64,000 nucleotides of DNA from Chthoniobacterales bacterium (GTDB taxonomy: Bacteria; Verrucomicrobiota; Verrucomicrobiia; Chthoniobacterales; JACTMZ01): positions 1 to 64,000 of the forward strand of contig JACSRX010000042.1 in NCBI GenBank assembly GCA_014879535.1, written 5' to 3'. Shown piece after piece: positions 7,636 through 16,340 of this stretch. The notes under the pieces were generated by a model. The model was not told the DNA's origin and did no database searches. It worked only from the letters and a program-made list of their open reading frames with translations. The position numbers and the translations under genes are program-made. Each line of letters starts with the position of its first letter. The stretch's first letter is position 1.

Positions 7636-8865
7636 CTAAAGCTCCGAGGGATTGTTGAGCAGCTCGGAAACGCGCGCGAGGAGGCGCCCGGCGGCGCCGC
7701 CGTCGAGGACGCGGTGGTCGAAGCTGAGGGTGAATCTCGCCTCGGTCACGGGGACGAACTGGTTCTTTTCCTTGTCCCAAAACGGTTCGATGCGTCCGGC
7801 CCCCAGACCGAGGAGAAGCGTCTGCTCGGGCAGGGGGATGGGGGTGGCGAGGGTCAGCCCGAATGTGCCGTAGTTCGTCACGGTCGAAATGCAGTGCCCC
7901 ATGTCGGCCGGGGTGAGCCGGCGCTGGCGCGCAAGTTCGACGAGACGCGCGTAGATCGGGACGAGTTCGGAAAGCGTGTGCTTGTCGGCCTCGCGGATGA
8001 CCGGCACGAGGACGCCGTCCTCGGCCTCCACGGCGAAACCGATGTCGATCGAGCCCGGATGGATGATCTGGCTGCCGATGAGGCGACCGGCGGGCATGCT
8101 GTTCTCGGCCAGGGCCATTGCCAAGGCGCGGAGTGCGTAGAGCGAGACGCCGGCCTTTTCCTTCGATGCCTTGCGGTGGGCCAGCATGGTGTCGAGTTGC
8201 ACCGGCAGCACGACCGTGGCGAGCGGACGCGTCCAACTGCGGCGCATGGCATCAGCCACGGCCACGCGCATCGAGGAGGCCTCGGTGATTTTCTGCTGGT
8301 CCAGGGTTTCCATGAACCGCTCGAAATCCTCGATCGTGACGCGGCCGCCCGCGCCGCTTCCGGCGACGCCGGCCAAGTCGGCCGAACTGAGGCCGAGTTC
8401 GGTCATGCGGGCCTTCATGCGTGGTGACAGGTAGGCGGCGCCCCCGGCATGCGCGGGCACCGGCAGGCCCTTGATGGTGGGCTCGACCTTGTCGGATGTC
8501 GGCGATGAGGGCTTGATGGTCCGTTTCTTCTTCGGCTTGTCCGGCGCGCCTGCCGGCATGGAGCCGACGGGCTGGGAGCTGGGTTCCTCCGGCTCGAGGT
8601 AACCCATGCGCTCGGCATCGGCCTCGGAGACCTCGAGGTAGCCGAGCGTGGCGCCGACGGCGTAGCTCTGGCCCTCGACGGCGCGGAGCTCGGCGAGTTT
8701 GCCGTCGCAGGGGGCGACGACACCCATCACGGCCTTGTTGGTCTCGACTTCCATCACGTCGCTGTCACCGATGACATCGTCGCCGGGCTTGGCGATGAGG
8801 CGGACGATGGTGGCCTCGGCGATGGATTCACCGAGTTGCGGCATGAGCAGGGGAATGCGGGCCAT
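7636..8865 (-). CDS. pdhC: Dihydrolipoamide acetyltransferase (E2) of the pyruvate dehydrogenase complex
   Basis: The 409-residue protein has the E2 domain order. A lipoyl domain comes first, with the modified lysine in EVETNKAVMGV; then a linker rich in Pro/Lys (KPKKKRTIKP), a peripheral subunit-binding domain (YLSPRMKARMTELGL ... GSGAGGRVTIEDF), and a C-terminal catalytic domain ending in SFDHRVLDGGAAGRLL, where H and D are the acyltransferase residues. E2 transfers the acetyl group to CoA. It follows pdhB and pdhA in one operon. No lipoamide dehydrogenase (E3) gene is present in the window, so E3 must be encoded elsewhere. Confidence 0.92.
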   Translation of the reverse strand: MARIPLLMPQLGESIAEATIVRLIAKPGDDVIGDSDVMEVETNKAVMGVVAPCDGKLAELRAVEGQSYAVGATLGYLEVSEADAERMGYLEPEEPSSQPVGSMPAGAPDKPKKKRTIKPSSPTSDKVEPTIKGLPVPAHAGGAAYLSPRMKARMTELGLSSADLAGVAGSGAGGRVTIEDFERFMETLDQQKITEASSMRVAVADAMRRSWTRPLATVVLPVQLDTMLAHRKASKEKAGVSLYALRALAMALAENSMPAGRLIGSQIIHPGSIDIGFAVEAEDGVLVPVIREADKHTLSELVPIYARLVELARQRRLTPADMGHCISTVTNYGTFGLTLATPIPLPEQTLLLGLGAGRIEPFWDKEKNQFVPVTEARFTLSFDHRVLDGGAAGRLLARVSELLNNPSEL

Positions 8866-8871
8866 GGAATT

Positions 8872-9837
8872 TTATTGGGTCAGAAGTTGTCGCAGGCGGG
8901 CGGCCACGGCGGTGGCGGTGGGCCGGTGGGCGGCCCAGAGATCGGGATGGTAGGGGACCGGTGTGTCCTTGGCATTGAGCCGGACGGGGGCGGCATCGAG
9001 AAGCCCGAAGCCCTCCGTGGCGACGCGTGCGATGACTTCCGCGGAGACGCCGCCCCAGGGCCATGCTTCGCCGACGACGAGCAGGCGCCCGGTGCGGGCG
9101 ACGGAGGCCAGGACGGTGTCGGTGTCGAGGGGCTTGACGGTGCGGAGGTCGATGACCTCGATCTGCCAGCCTTCCTCGACGAGGTCCTCGGCGGCCTGCA
9201 ACGACTCGTGGAGCATCGCGCTGTAGGTGACCAGCGTGGCGTCGCGGCCGGCCCGTGCGATGCGCGCCTTGCCGGCGGGCATCGCGCTGTCGGGGAGTTT
9301 GTCGGCCTTGAGATGGTAATAGAGCAGCTTGTGCTCGCAGAAGATGACGGGGTCGTCGATCGCGACGGCCTCGAGCAGCATGCTGTAGGCATCTTCCACG
9401 GTGGCCGGCGTCATGACGACGAGTCCCGGATAGTGCGAGTAGATGGCCTCCATGCTCTGGCTGTGGAAGGGGCCGCCGCCGACGGTGCCGCCGCTGGGGA
9501 GTCGCACCACGATCGGGCACGGGATGTTGGTGCGGTAATAGAGCGTGGCGGCCTGGTTGACGATCTGGTTGAGGCCGCAGGTGGAGAAATCGGCGAATTG
9601 CATCTCGACGATCGGACGCGCGCCCTCGACGGCCGCGCCGATGGCCATGCCGACGATGGCGTCCTCGCTGATGGGGGAGTCCATCACGCGACCGGGGAAT
9701 TCCGCCGCAAGATTCTTCGTCGCCTTGAAGGCGCCCCCGAAGACGCCGACATCCTGCCCGTAGATGAAAACGCGGGGGTCGTCGGCCAATGCGCGTTCCT
9801 GGGCGGCGCGGATCGCCTCGAGATAAGTGACGCTCAT
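8872..9837 (-). CDS. pdhB: Pyruvate dehydrogenase E1 component, beta subunit
   Basis: The 321-residue protein has the transketolase pyrimidine-binding domain (MSVTYLEAIRAAQERAL..DVGVFGGAFKATKNL, then the conserved EDAIVGMAIGAAVEGARPIVEMQFADF) and the C-terminal transketolase domain (LVTYSAMLHESLQAAEDLVEEG). Together with the alpha subunit it forms the thiamine-diphosphate enzyme that decarboxylates pyruvate. Its ATG overlaps the pdhA stop by four bases (ATGA), so it is translationally coupled. Related acetoin or branched-chain dehydrogenases share this layout; pyruvate is the most likely substrate. Confidence 0.93.
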   Translation of the reverse strand: MSVTYLEAIRAAQERALADDPRVFIYGQDVGVFGGAFKATKNLAAEFPGRVMDSPISEDAIVGMAIGAAVEGARPIVEMQFADFSTCGLNQIVNQAATLYYRTNIPCPIVVRLPSGGTVGGGPFHSQSMEAIYSHYPGLVVMTPATVEDAYSMLLEAVAIDDPVIFCEHKLLYYHLKADKLPDSAMPAGKARIARAGRDATLVTYSAMLHESLQAAEDLVEEGWQIEVIDLRTVKPLDTDTVLASVARTGRLLVVGEAWPWGGVSAEVIARVATEGFGLLDAAPVRLNAKDTPVPYHPDLWAAHRPTATAVAARLRQLLTQ

Positions 9838-10877
9838 TCCTCCTCCGCGTCGAAATATCCATCGACCAGCCGTTCGGTCGAGAGTGCATGCCAGTCCTCG
9901 CTCTCGGGGTCGGGTCCCTTCTCGCGCTGGGCGATGTCGAGGGCCGCCTCAACTTCGGCCTGGGCTTCGGAGGCCCATGCCGCCAGTTCCCCGGTGGTTG
10001 CGAGGCCGTCCTCAAGGAGTTGGCGTGCCCCGACATCGAGACAATCGCGGCCGACATTGGCCTTGCGCAGGCCGGCATCCACGTAGCCGGCATCGTCATG
10101 CTCGCCGTGCCCCACGAGCCGGAGCAGGGTGGCCACGACCATCTGGGGGCCGTGGCCGTCGCGGGCGGCCTGCACGGCGCGGTTCAGGGTCTCCAGGCAG
10201 GCGCGCGGGTCGGTGCCGTCGGTCTTGTGGCCGGCAATGCCGTAGCCGGCGGCCCGGTCGAGAAGGTCGGCGCAGGCGAACTGGCGGTTGTTGGGGGTGG
10301 AGTAGGCGTATTGGTTGTTGGCCACGACCACCACGAGGGGGAGCTTTTCCACCGCGGCGAAATTGACGCCCTCGTGGAAGGCGCCGGTCGAGGTTCCGCC
10401 GTCGCCGATCGAGGTGACGCCGACGACCCCGGTCTCACCGCGCTGCCGGCGCGCGTAGAGGGCCCCCCCGACCATCGCGACCATCGAGCCGAGGTGGCTG
10501 ATCATGGCATAATAGCCGTCGCGCGGACGTCCGCGGTGGATGTTCCCATCGCGTCCGCGCATGGGCCCCTGGGCCGAGCCGAAGTAGGTGCGCAGGGTGT
10601 CGAGCACGGTGTCGCCGAAGGCGAGACGCCCGGCCTGGTCGCGGATGCACGGGCCGAAAATGTCCCCCTTGCGCAGGAAGATGGACGAAGCGGTGCTGAG
10701 GGCCTCCTGGCCCTTGCCGAGGAAGACCCCGCCCTTGATCATGCCTGCGCGGTAAAGGCTCGCCAGCTTGTCCTCCACGGCTCGGGAGAGCTGCATCGTC
10801 CGGAAAGCGCGACGTGCGATGTCAGGGTTGTCCATCGACTCAACCGCGATCGCGGTGTCACTGGCTGCAGTGATCAT
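9834..10877 (-). CDS. pdhA: Pyruvate dehydrogenase E1 component, alpha subunit
   Basis: The track ORF of 850 residues is an upstream extension; the protein starts at MITAASDTAIAVESMDNPDIARRAF (347 residues), with MDNPD as an alternative. The thiamine-diphosphate motif is clear (GDGGTSTGAFHEGVNFAAVEKLPLVVVVANNQYAYSTP), as is the conserved RGRDGNIHRG region. It is the first gene of pdhA-pdhB-pdhC. A promoter-like sequence ends 11 bases upstream of the ATG, with no Shine-Dalgarno sequence between them. Confidence 0.92.
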   Translation of the reverse strand: MITAASDTAIAVESMDNPDIARRAFRTMQLSRAVEDKLASLYRAGMIKGGVFLGKGQEALSTASSIFLRKGDIFGPCIRDQAGRLAFGDTVLDTLRTYFGSAQGPMRGRDGNIHRGRPRDGYYAMISHLGSMVAMVGGALYARRQRGETGVVGVTSIGDGGTSTGAFHEGVNFAAVEKLPLVVVVANNQYAYSTPNNRQFACADLLDRAAGYGIAGHKTDGTDPRACLETLNRAVQAARDGHGPQMVVATLLRLVGHGEHDDAGYVDAGLRKANVGRDCLDVGARQLLEDGLATTGELAAWASEAQAEVEAALDIAQREKGPDPESEDWHALSTERLVDGYFDAEEE

Positions 10878-10888
10878 TGGTTCGGCAA

Positions 10889-10917
10889 GTATTAGGTGAG
10901 GGGGTGCGGGGCTGCAA
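10889..10917 (-). promoter_or_regulatory. Predicted promoter of the pdh operon
   Basis: On the minus strand TTGCAG and TAATAC are exactly 17 bases apart, a good sigma-70-type match. The -10 lies 11 bases before the pdhA ATG, implying a leader of only a few bases. Confidence 0.5.
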
Positions 10918-11036
10918 AGCCAAAGTCGGGGATGGCTGCCGATGTCGGGGTGCTGTTTGGGGTTGAAGTGGAGGCATTCCCCGCCTTTGGTGTATCCCTT
11001 GGCACGACGATACCGCGCCGCACGATCACCGCCTCC

Positions 11037-12818
11037 ATGAAACGATTGATATTTCTCCTGCCCGTCATTCTGTCCGCCGCCGGCTGCAATTCTTCCAAGG
11101 CCCCGGAAGCTTCCGGCGCCTATCCCCCTGTCGTGGACACGGAGGTGTCCGTCGAGGCGGGGGAGGCGGACCCGATCGCGTCTCCCGGGGCCGAGAAGGG
11201 CGGGGTGTATTCGACCTGGGGAGGGGCGTTTCCGAAGTCCCTGAACATGTGGCTCGATTACAACTCCTTCTCGGCACAGATCGGCGGCCTGCTGTTCGAG
11301 CCGCTGGTCGGAATGCATTCCACCGAGGACGAACCCGTGGGGGTGCTGGCCGAATCCTGGGAAATCTCGCCCGACGGAAGGGCCTACACGTTCCGCCTCC
11401 ATCCGGAGGCGAAGTGGAGTGACGGGCGCCCGGTGACGGCCGAGGACGTGCAGTTCTACTACGACACGATGATGGATCCGAAGAATCTCACGTCGCTGTT
11501 CCGGGTGGATCTTTCGCGTTTCGCGCGGCCGGAAGTTGTGGACGAAAGGACGGTGCGCATCACCGCCGAGGAGCCGCATTGGAAGAATTTCTGGACGGCG
11601 GCGGGGTTTGTGGCCCTGCCGAAGCACGCATGGAACGGCACGGATTTCAACAAGATCAACTTCGATTTCCCCGTCGTGAGCGGGCCTTACGAGTTGTCCG
11701 ACGTGAAGATGAACCGCTCGGTGACGCTGAAGCGGCGCGGCGGCTGGTGGGGGCGCGTGAAACCCTACAACGCGGGCAAGCACAACTTCGACTACCTGGT
11801 GTTCCGCTCGACCGAGGATCGCAACAAGGTCCTCGAGATGCTCAAGAAGGGCGACGTCGACTCCTACCCGATCTACACCGCGAAAATCTGGGCGGAGCAG
11901 ACGGACTTTCCCCAGGCGCAGAACAACTGGGTCGTGAAGCAGAGCGTGTTCAACAAGGAGCCGAAGTCCTTCCAGGGCATCGCCCTCAACATGCGTCGTC
12001 CGGTCTTCCAGGATGTCCGCGTGCGCCGCGCGTTCGCGCATCTGCTCAACCGCGAGCTGATGAACGAGAAGCTGATGTTCAACCTGTATTTCCTGCTCAA
12101 CTCGTATTACCCCGATCTCTATCCGGACAACACCAACCCCGTCGCGCCGCTTGTGAAATTCGACCCGGAGAAGGCGCGATCCCTCCTCCAGGAAGCGGGT
12201 TGGGAGGTCGGGCCGGACGGGTTCCTCACCAAGGACGGCCAGCGGTTCACGGTGACGATCCTGCACTATGACGGCACGGAGTTGCGCCATCTCAACGTTT
12301 ACCTGCAGGATTTGAAGGCGGTCGGCATCGACGCGCGCATCGAGGTGATCTCGCGCGCATCGTTCACCAAGCGCGTGGATGAGCATGACTTCGACATGAT
12401 CTGGTCGGCGTGGGGCGCCTCGCGTCTGCGCGACCCGGAATCCATGTGGTCCTCGAAGACGGCCGACGAGATTGCCACCCAGAATTACCCCGGCGTGAAG
12501 GACAGGGAGATCGACCGCCTCATCGAACTGCAGAAGACCGAGATGGATGCGGGCAGGCGCAACGAGATCCTCCGGCAGATCGACGCGCGCCTGGTGGAGA
12601 TCATGCCGTATGTCCTGCTGTGGCAGTCCGGCAGCAACCGTCTGCTCTACTGGAACAAGTTCGGCATGCCGCCGACCGTTCTCGCCAAATACGACGGGCC
12701 GGATTCCGCACTGGCTTACTGGTGGTATGACCCGGCGAAGGATGCGGCGCTGAAGGAGGCGCAGAAGTCTGGAATCGCCCTGCCCGAAGAGCCTGCCGAG
12801 GTGCGTTATCCCGAATGA
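11037..12818 (+). CDS. Peptide ABC transporter substrate-binding protein (SBP family 5)
   Basis: The preferred start gives MKRLIFLLPVILSAAGCNSS, a lipoprotein signal peptide (lipobox SAAGC); the ORF extends 47 residues further upstream without support. The mature protein of about 575 residues is a family 5 extracellular solute-binding protein (LWEP-like LLFEPLVGMHS, GVLAESWEISPDGRAYTFRLHPEAKWSDGRPVTAEDV). This family delivers oligopeptides or similar solutes to DppBC/YejBE-type permeases. It heads a four-gene operon in which each junction is tight or overlapping; its stop overlaps the next ATG. Confidence 0.9.
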   Translation: MKRLIFLLPVILSAAGCNSSKAPEASGAYPPVVDTEVSVEAGEADPIASPGAEKGGVYSTWGGAFPKSLNMWLDYNSFSAQIGGLLFEPLVGMHSTEDEPVGVLAESWEISPDGRAYTFRLHPEAKWSDGRPVTAEDVQFYYDTMMDPKNLTSLFRVDLSRFARPEVVDERTVRITAEEPHWKNFWTAAGFVALPKHAWNGTDFNKINFDFPVVSGPYELSDVKMNRSVTLKRRGGWWGRVKPYNAGKHNFDYLVFRSTEDRNKVLEMLKKGDVDSYPIYTAKIWAEQTDFPQAQNNWVVKQSVFNKEPKSFQGIALNMRRPVFQDVRVRRAFAHLLNRELMNEKLMFNLYFLLNSYYPDLYPDNTNPVAPLVKFDPEKARSLLQEAGWEVGPDGFLTKDGQRFTVTILHYDGTELRHLNVYLQDLKAVGIDARIEVISRASFTKRVDEHDFDMIWSAWGASRLRDPESMWSSKTADEIATQNYPGVKDREIDRLIELQKTEMDAGRRNEILRQIDARLVEIMPYVLLWQSGSNRLLYWNKFGMPPTVLAKYDGPDSALAYWWYDPAKDAALKEAQKSGIALPEEPAEVRYPE

Positions 12819-13825
12819 CGGCCTACATCCTGCGGCGGCTTTTGCTGATGCTACCGACGCTGCTCGGCATCACGCTCGTCGTTTTCATCCTCATCCAGTT
12901 CGTTCCCGGCGGTCCGGTCGAGGAAATCCTCTCGAAGGTGCGCGGGCTCGACGGCCCGGGCGGGGCGAAGGTGAAGACGATCTCGGCGGCGGAGATCGAG
13001 AACATCAAGGCCTACTTCGGTTTCGACAAGCCGGCCTACGTCCGCTATTTTTCGTGGCTGGGCAATGTCCTGCGCGGGGATTTCGGCAATTCCTACGTGT
13101 ATCAGAAGCCCGTGCTCGAGGTGATTGCCGGCAAGTTCCCGATCTCGCTGTTCTTCGGTCTGGTGTCGTTCATCCTGGCGTATGCCGTCTCGATCCCGCT
13201 GGGGGTGCGCAAGGCCGTCTCGCACGGAAGCTGGGCCGACGGCCTCTCATCCGCCCTCGTGTTCGCGGGCTATGTGATCCCGGGTTACGCCCTGGGCATA
13301 CTGCTCATCATCTTCTTCGCGGGGGGCAGCTACTTCGACTGGTTCCCGATGGGGGGGATCGTCTCGGACAATTTCGAAAGCCTGTCGCCGGCCGGCAAGG
13401 CGCTCGATTTCCTGCACCACATGACCCTCCCCCTCGTCTGCTGGATGATCGGTGAGTTCGCCGTGCTCACGCTGCTGATGAAGAACAGCATGCTCGACGA
13501 GCTGAACAAGGACTATGTGCGCACCGCGCTGGCGAAGGGGATGTCGTTCCGCCGTGCGGTGTGGCACCAGGTGTTCCGCAACGCCCTCATCCCGATCGCC
13601 ACCGGGATCGGCTCGATCTTCGCCCTGATGTTCACGAGTTCCCTGCTCATCGAGCGCGTGTTCGACATCGATGGGATGGGCCTCCTGTTCTACAATTCCA
13701 TCGTCGGTCGCGACTACAACGTGGTGCTCGGGATCATCGTGATCAGCAGCTTCTTCGTGATGCTCGGCCGGCTCTTCAGCGACATCATCTACGTGGCGAT
13801 CGACCCGCGCATCCGCTTTGACTGA
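12815..13825 (+). CDS. Peptide ABC transporter permease (OppB/YejB-like)
   Basis: This 336-residue inner-membrane protein has about six predicted helices, the first at residues 9-29 (LLLMLPTLLGITLVVFILIQFVPGG). The binding-protein-dependent permease EAA loop is seen near EYVRTALAKGMSFRRAVWHQVFRNALIPIATG (DYVRTALAKG). The FVPGGPVEEI start is typical of OppB/DppB/YejB proteins, and the extra N-terminal loop fits YejB. Its ATG overlaps the upstream stop. Confidence 0.9.
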   Translation: MTAYILRRLLLMLPTLLGITLVVFILIQFVPGGPVEEILSKVRGLDGPGGAKVKTISAAEIENIKAYFGFDKPAYVRYFSWLGNVLRGDFGNSYVYQKPVLEVIAGKFPISLFFGLVSFILAYAVSIPLGVRKAVSHGSWADGLSSALVFAGYVIPGYALGILLIIFFAGGSYFDWFPMGGIVSDNFESLSPAGKALDFLHHMTLPLVCWMIGEFAVLTLLMKNSMLDELNKDYVRTALAKGMSFRRAVWHQVFRNALIPIATGIGSIFALMFTSSLLIERVFDIDGMGLLFYNSIVGRDYNVVLGIIVISSFFVMLGRLFSDIIYVAIDPRIRFD

Positions 13826-13828
13826 CTC

Positions 13829-14860
13829 ATGCTCTCGCCGCTGGCCAGAAGCCGATTCCGGAAGTTCCGCTCGATCAAGCGGGCGTGGTATTCGCTGCTC
13901 ATCCTGTCGGCGCTGTTTGTCGTGTCGCTTTTCAGCGAGCACGTGGCGAACGACCGTCCGCTCCTGCTGGGTTACGACGGGCGGCTGTATTTTCCGACGC
14001 TGAAGTTCTATTCCGGGGAAACCTTCGGCGGCCGTTACAAGACAGCGGCGGACTACCGCGGGCTGCGCGACGACCCCGGGTTCCGCGACCGCGGCGGATG
14101 GATGCTGCTTCCGCCGATCCCGCACAGCCCGTTGCATCCCTACCTTGACGCCTCCGGAACCCCGCCGCATCCGCCGTCGGCCCGGCACTGGCTCGGCACC
14201 GACAGCGCCGCGCGCGACGTGCTGGCGCGGCTTCTCTACGGCTTCCGCATCTGCATGGTGTTTTCCCTGAGCCTGACGGTGATCGGAACCGTGTTCGGCA
14301 TCGTCATCGGCGGAATCCAGGGCTATCTCGGCGGCCGCGTGGACATCGTCATCCAGCGACTGATCGAAATCTGGTCGGCGCTTCCGTTCCTCTATGTCGT
14401 GATCCTGATGGGCTCGATCTACGGACAGACATTCGGCGTCCTGCTCTTTGTGATGGCGATTTTCCAGTGGATCGGGCTGTCTTATTACATGCGCGGGGAG
14501 TTCTACAGATTGCGCGAGCAGCCGTATGTGCTGGCATCAAGGGCGATGGGTGCGGGCACGACGCGCATCCTTTTCCGGCAGATTCTTCCCAACGCGATGA
14601 CGCCGGTCATCACGCTGCTGCCCTTCATGGTCCTTGCGGGCATCACATCCCTCACCGCGCTGGACTTCCTCGGGTTCGGCCTCCAGCCACCCACGCCGTC
14701 GTGGGGGGAGATGATCCAGCAGGGGCTCAACAACCTGCAGGCGCCGTGGATCGCCATGTCGGCCATCGGCGCGCTGTTCATCACCCTGATGCTGGCCACC
14801 TTCGTCGGCGAGGGCGTGCGCGACGCCTTCGATCCGAAATCACACACCCTGCTGAAATGA
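13829..14860 (+). CDS. Peptide ABC transporter permease (OppC/YejE-like)
   Basis: The 343-residue partner permease has one N-terminal helix (WYSLLILSALFVVSLFSEHVAND), a long periplasmic loop of about 90 residues typical of YejE, then the LGTDSAARDVLARLLYGFRI motif of OppC-type permeases and the EAA loop (VLASRAMGAGTTRILFRQILPNAMTPVI). It forms the heterodimeric channel with the preceding gene. It begins three bases after the previous stop and overlaps the ATPase start. Confidence 0.9.
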   Translation: MLSPLARSRFRKFRSIKRAWYSLLILSALFVVSLFSEHVANDRPLLLGYDGRLYFPTLKFYSGETFGGRYKTAADYRGLRDDPGFRDRGGWMLLPPIPHSPLHPYLDASGTPPHPPSARHWLGTDSAARDVLARLLYGFRICMVFSLSLTVIGTVFGIVIGGIQGYLGGRVDIVIQRLIEIWSALPFLYVVILMGSIYGQTFGVLLFVMAIFQWIGLSYYMRGEFYRLREQPYVLASRAMGAGTTRILFRQILPNAMTPVITLLPFMVLAGITSLTALDFLGFGLQPPTPSWGEMIQQGLNNLQAPWIAMSAIGALFITLMLATFVGEGVRDAFDPKSHTLLK

Positions 14861-15705
14861 ACGCCCGGCCCCTGCTCGAAGTGCGCGATCTGCGCGTGGA
14901 TTTCGCCCTGGAGGACCGCACGGTCGAGGCGGTGCGCGGGGTGTCGTTCGAGGTGGCTGAGGGCGAAACGGTCGCCATTGTCGGCGAAAGCGGAAGCGGC
15001 AAGAGCGTCACGGCGCTTGCGCTCACGCGTCTTCTTCCTGTGCCCCCGGCCCGGTTCACCGGGGGGAGCATCCGCTTCCAGGGCGAGGATGTCCTCGCCA
15101 TGAATGCGGCCGCGCTGCGCCGGCTGCGCGGGGGCAAAATCGCCTACATATTCCAGGAGCCCTCGACATCGCTGAATCCTGTTTTCACCGTGCACAGCCA
15201 GATCGCCGAGGCCATCCGGCTGCACCGCCCCGATGTGACCGATGTGGGCGCCGAGGTGGCCCGATGGCTCGACGCGGTGGGCATCGTCGATGCGGCCAAG
15301 CGGATGCACGATTACCCGCACCAGTTGAGCGGAGGGATGCAGCAGCGTGTCATGATCGCCATGGCCCTGGCGTGCCAGCCCGACGTTCTCGTGGCCGACG
15401 AGCCGACGACCGCGCTCGATGTGACCATCCAGGCCCAGATCATGGACCTGCTCGCGTCGCTGAAGGAGCGCTTCGGCATGGCGGTGATCCTCATCACGCA
15501 CAACTTCGGGATCGTCTCCGGCTTCGCGGGGCGCGTGCTCGTCATGTATCGCGGCAAAATCGTCGAGCAGGGGCCGACCGGGGAGGTCTTGAGCTGTCCG
15601 CAGCACGCCTACACGCGGGCTCTGATCGAATGCATCCCGAAACTGGGATCGAAGGAGCCGCGCCTCAAGACGATCGACCACGCGGCCCTCGCGGAAGGGG
15701 CGTAG
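14857..15705 (+). CDS. Peptide ABC transporter ATP-binding protein (OppD/DppD-like)
   Basis: The start is the ATG overlapping the previous stop (MNARPLLEVRDLRVDF, 282 residues); the track ORF is an extension. Walker A is GESGSGKSVTALAL, the Q-loop lies in YIFQEPSTSLNP, the signature is LSGGMQQR, Walker B is DVLVADEPTTALD, and the switch histidine is in ITHNFG. The peptide-importer C-terminal extension (HAYTRALIECIPKLGSKEPRL) is present. Usually two ATPases (D and F) or a fused YejF serve such transporters; only one is found here. Confidence 0.92.
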   Translation: MNARPLLEVRDLRVDFALEDRTVEAVRGVSFEVAEGETVAIVGESGSGKSVTALALTRLLPVPPARFTGGSIRFQGEDVLAMNAAALRRLRGGKIAYIFQEPSTSLNPVFTVHSQIAEAIRLHRPDVTDVGAEVARWLDAVGIVDAAKRMHDYPHQLSGGMQQRVMIAMALACQPDVLVADEPTTALDVTIQAQIMDLLASLKERFGMAVILITHNFGIVSGFAGRVLVMYRGKIVEQGPTGEVLSCPQHAYTRALIECIPKLGSKEPRLKTIDHAALAEGA

Positions 15706-15716
15706 GTCGCGCGGCC

Positions 15717-16172
15717 ATGGGCAAGCATGAGGACATCGCCGCGCGGGTCGCGGCTTTGGGTGGTGCGGACGACTCCCCCCATCATCCCTGCTATCTCGAA
15801 TACTTCCGGCTCTTCAACGCGCAGTCCTATTACGCGGCGCACGACATCCTCGAGCACGTGTGGATCGGATCCCGCGGCGAGCGGCATGTTTATTACAAGG
15901 CCCTGATCCAGTTCGCCGGCGGGTTCGTGCATTTGCAGCACCACCACCGGGATGCCCTGCACCGGATCCACGGACGCCGCCTGCGTCCGGCGTCGCGCCT
16001 GTTCCTGCGCTCCGCGGAATTGCTGGCGCCGTTTCCTTCCGCCTACGAGGGAGTCTCGGTCGCGGACATCCGCACCATGGCCTTGGCGACGGCGGAGGAC
16101 TTGGTGGAGGGAGGATTCGAGAAGAATCCGTGGTCTCCGGAGCGGGCTCCCCGGCTCGTCCTACCCGCCTGA
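15717..16172 (+). CDS. DUF309 family protein
   Basis: The supported start gives MGKHEDIAARVAALGG (151 residues). The central region FNAQSYYAAHDILEHVWIG...RHVYYKALIQFAGGFVHLQHH matches DUF309, small all-helical proteins with conserved H/E (Y/F-x-A-H-x-x-L-E-x-x-W). The function is unknown. The gene follows the peptide transporter by 11 bases. It ends 12 bases inside the convergent MetS-like gene. Confidence 0.8.
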   Translation: MGKHEDIAARVAALGGADDSPHHPCYLEYFRLFNAQSYYAAHDILEHVWIGSRGERHVYYKALIQFAGGFVHLQHHHRDALHRIHGRRLRPASRLFLRSAELLAPFPSAYEGVSVADIRTMALATAEDLVEGGFEKNPWSPERAPRLVLPA

Positions 16173-16340
16173 GTTTCGGCGTTCCCGCTCCTCTTCCTCG
16201 ATCTTCACCTCGGTGTCGAGGACGCCGTGCATCTTGTGCGTCGAATCCGGCGGTCCGAGAACGCGCCAGATGCACCATGCGAAGAAGCCCGTGGTGCCGC
16301 CGACGGAAAGCACCATGATGATGAGGCCGCCTGTGGTCAT
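16161..16340 (-). CDS. Small MetS-like subunit of the NSS transporter
   Basis: This 59-residue protein is hidden in the track inside the 516-residue ORF at 16161-17711. Its ATG overlaps the stop of the NSS transporter gene (ATGA). It has one transmembrane helix (GGLIIMVLSVGGTTGFFAWCIWRVL) and a charged C-terminal tail (KIEEEERERR). Its size, position and topology match the MetS small subunits that accompany NSS-family methionine/alanine importers (MetPS). Assignment is by context and form, since the family is short. Confidence 0.7.
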   Translation of the reverse strand: MTTGGLIIMVLSVGGTTGFFAWCIWRVLGPPDSTHKMHGVLDTEVKIEEEERERRNSGG

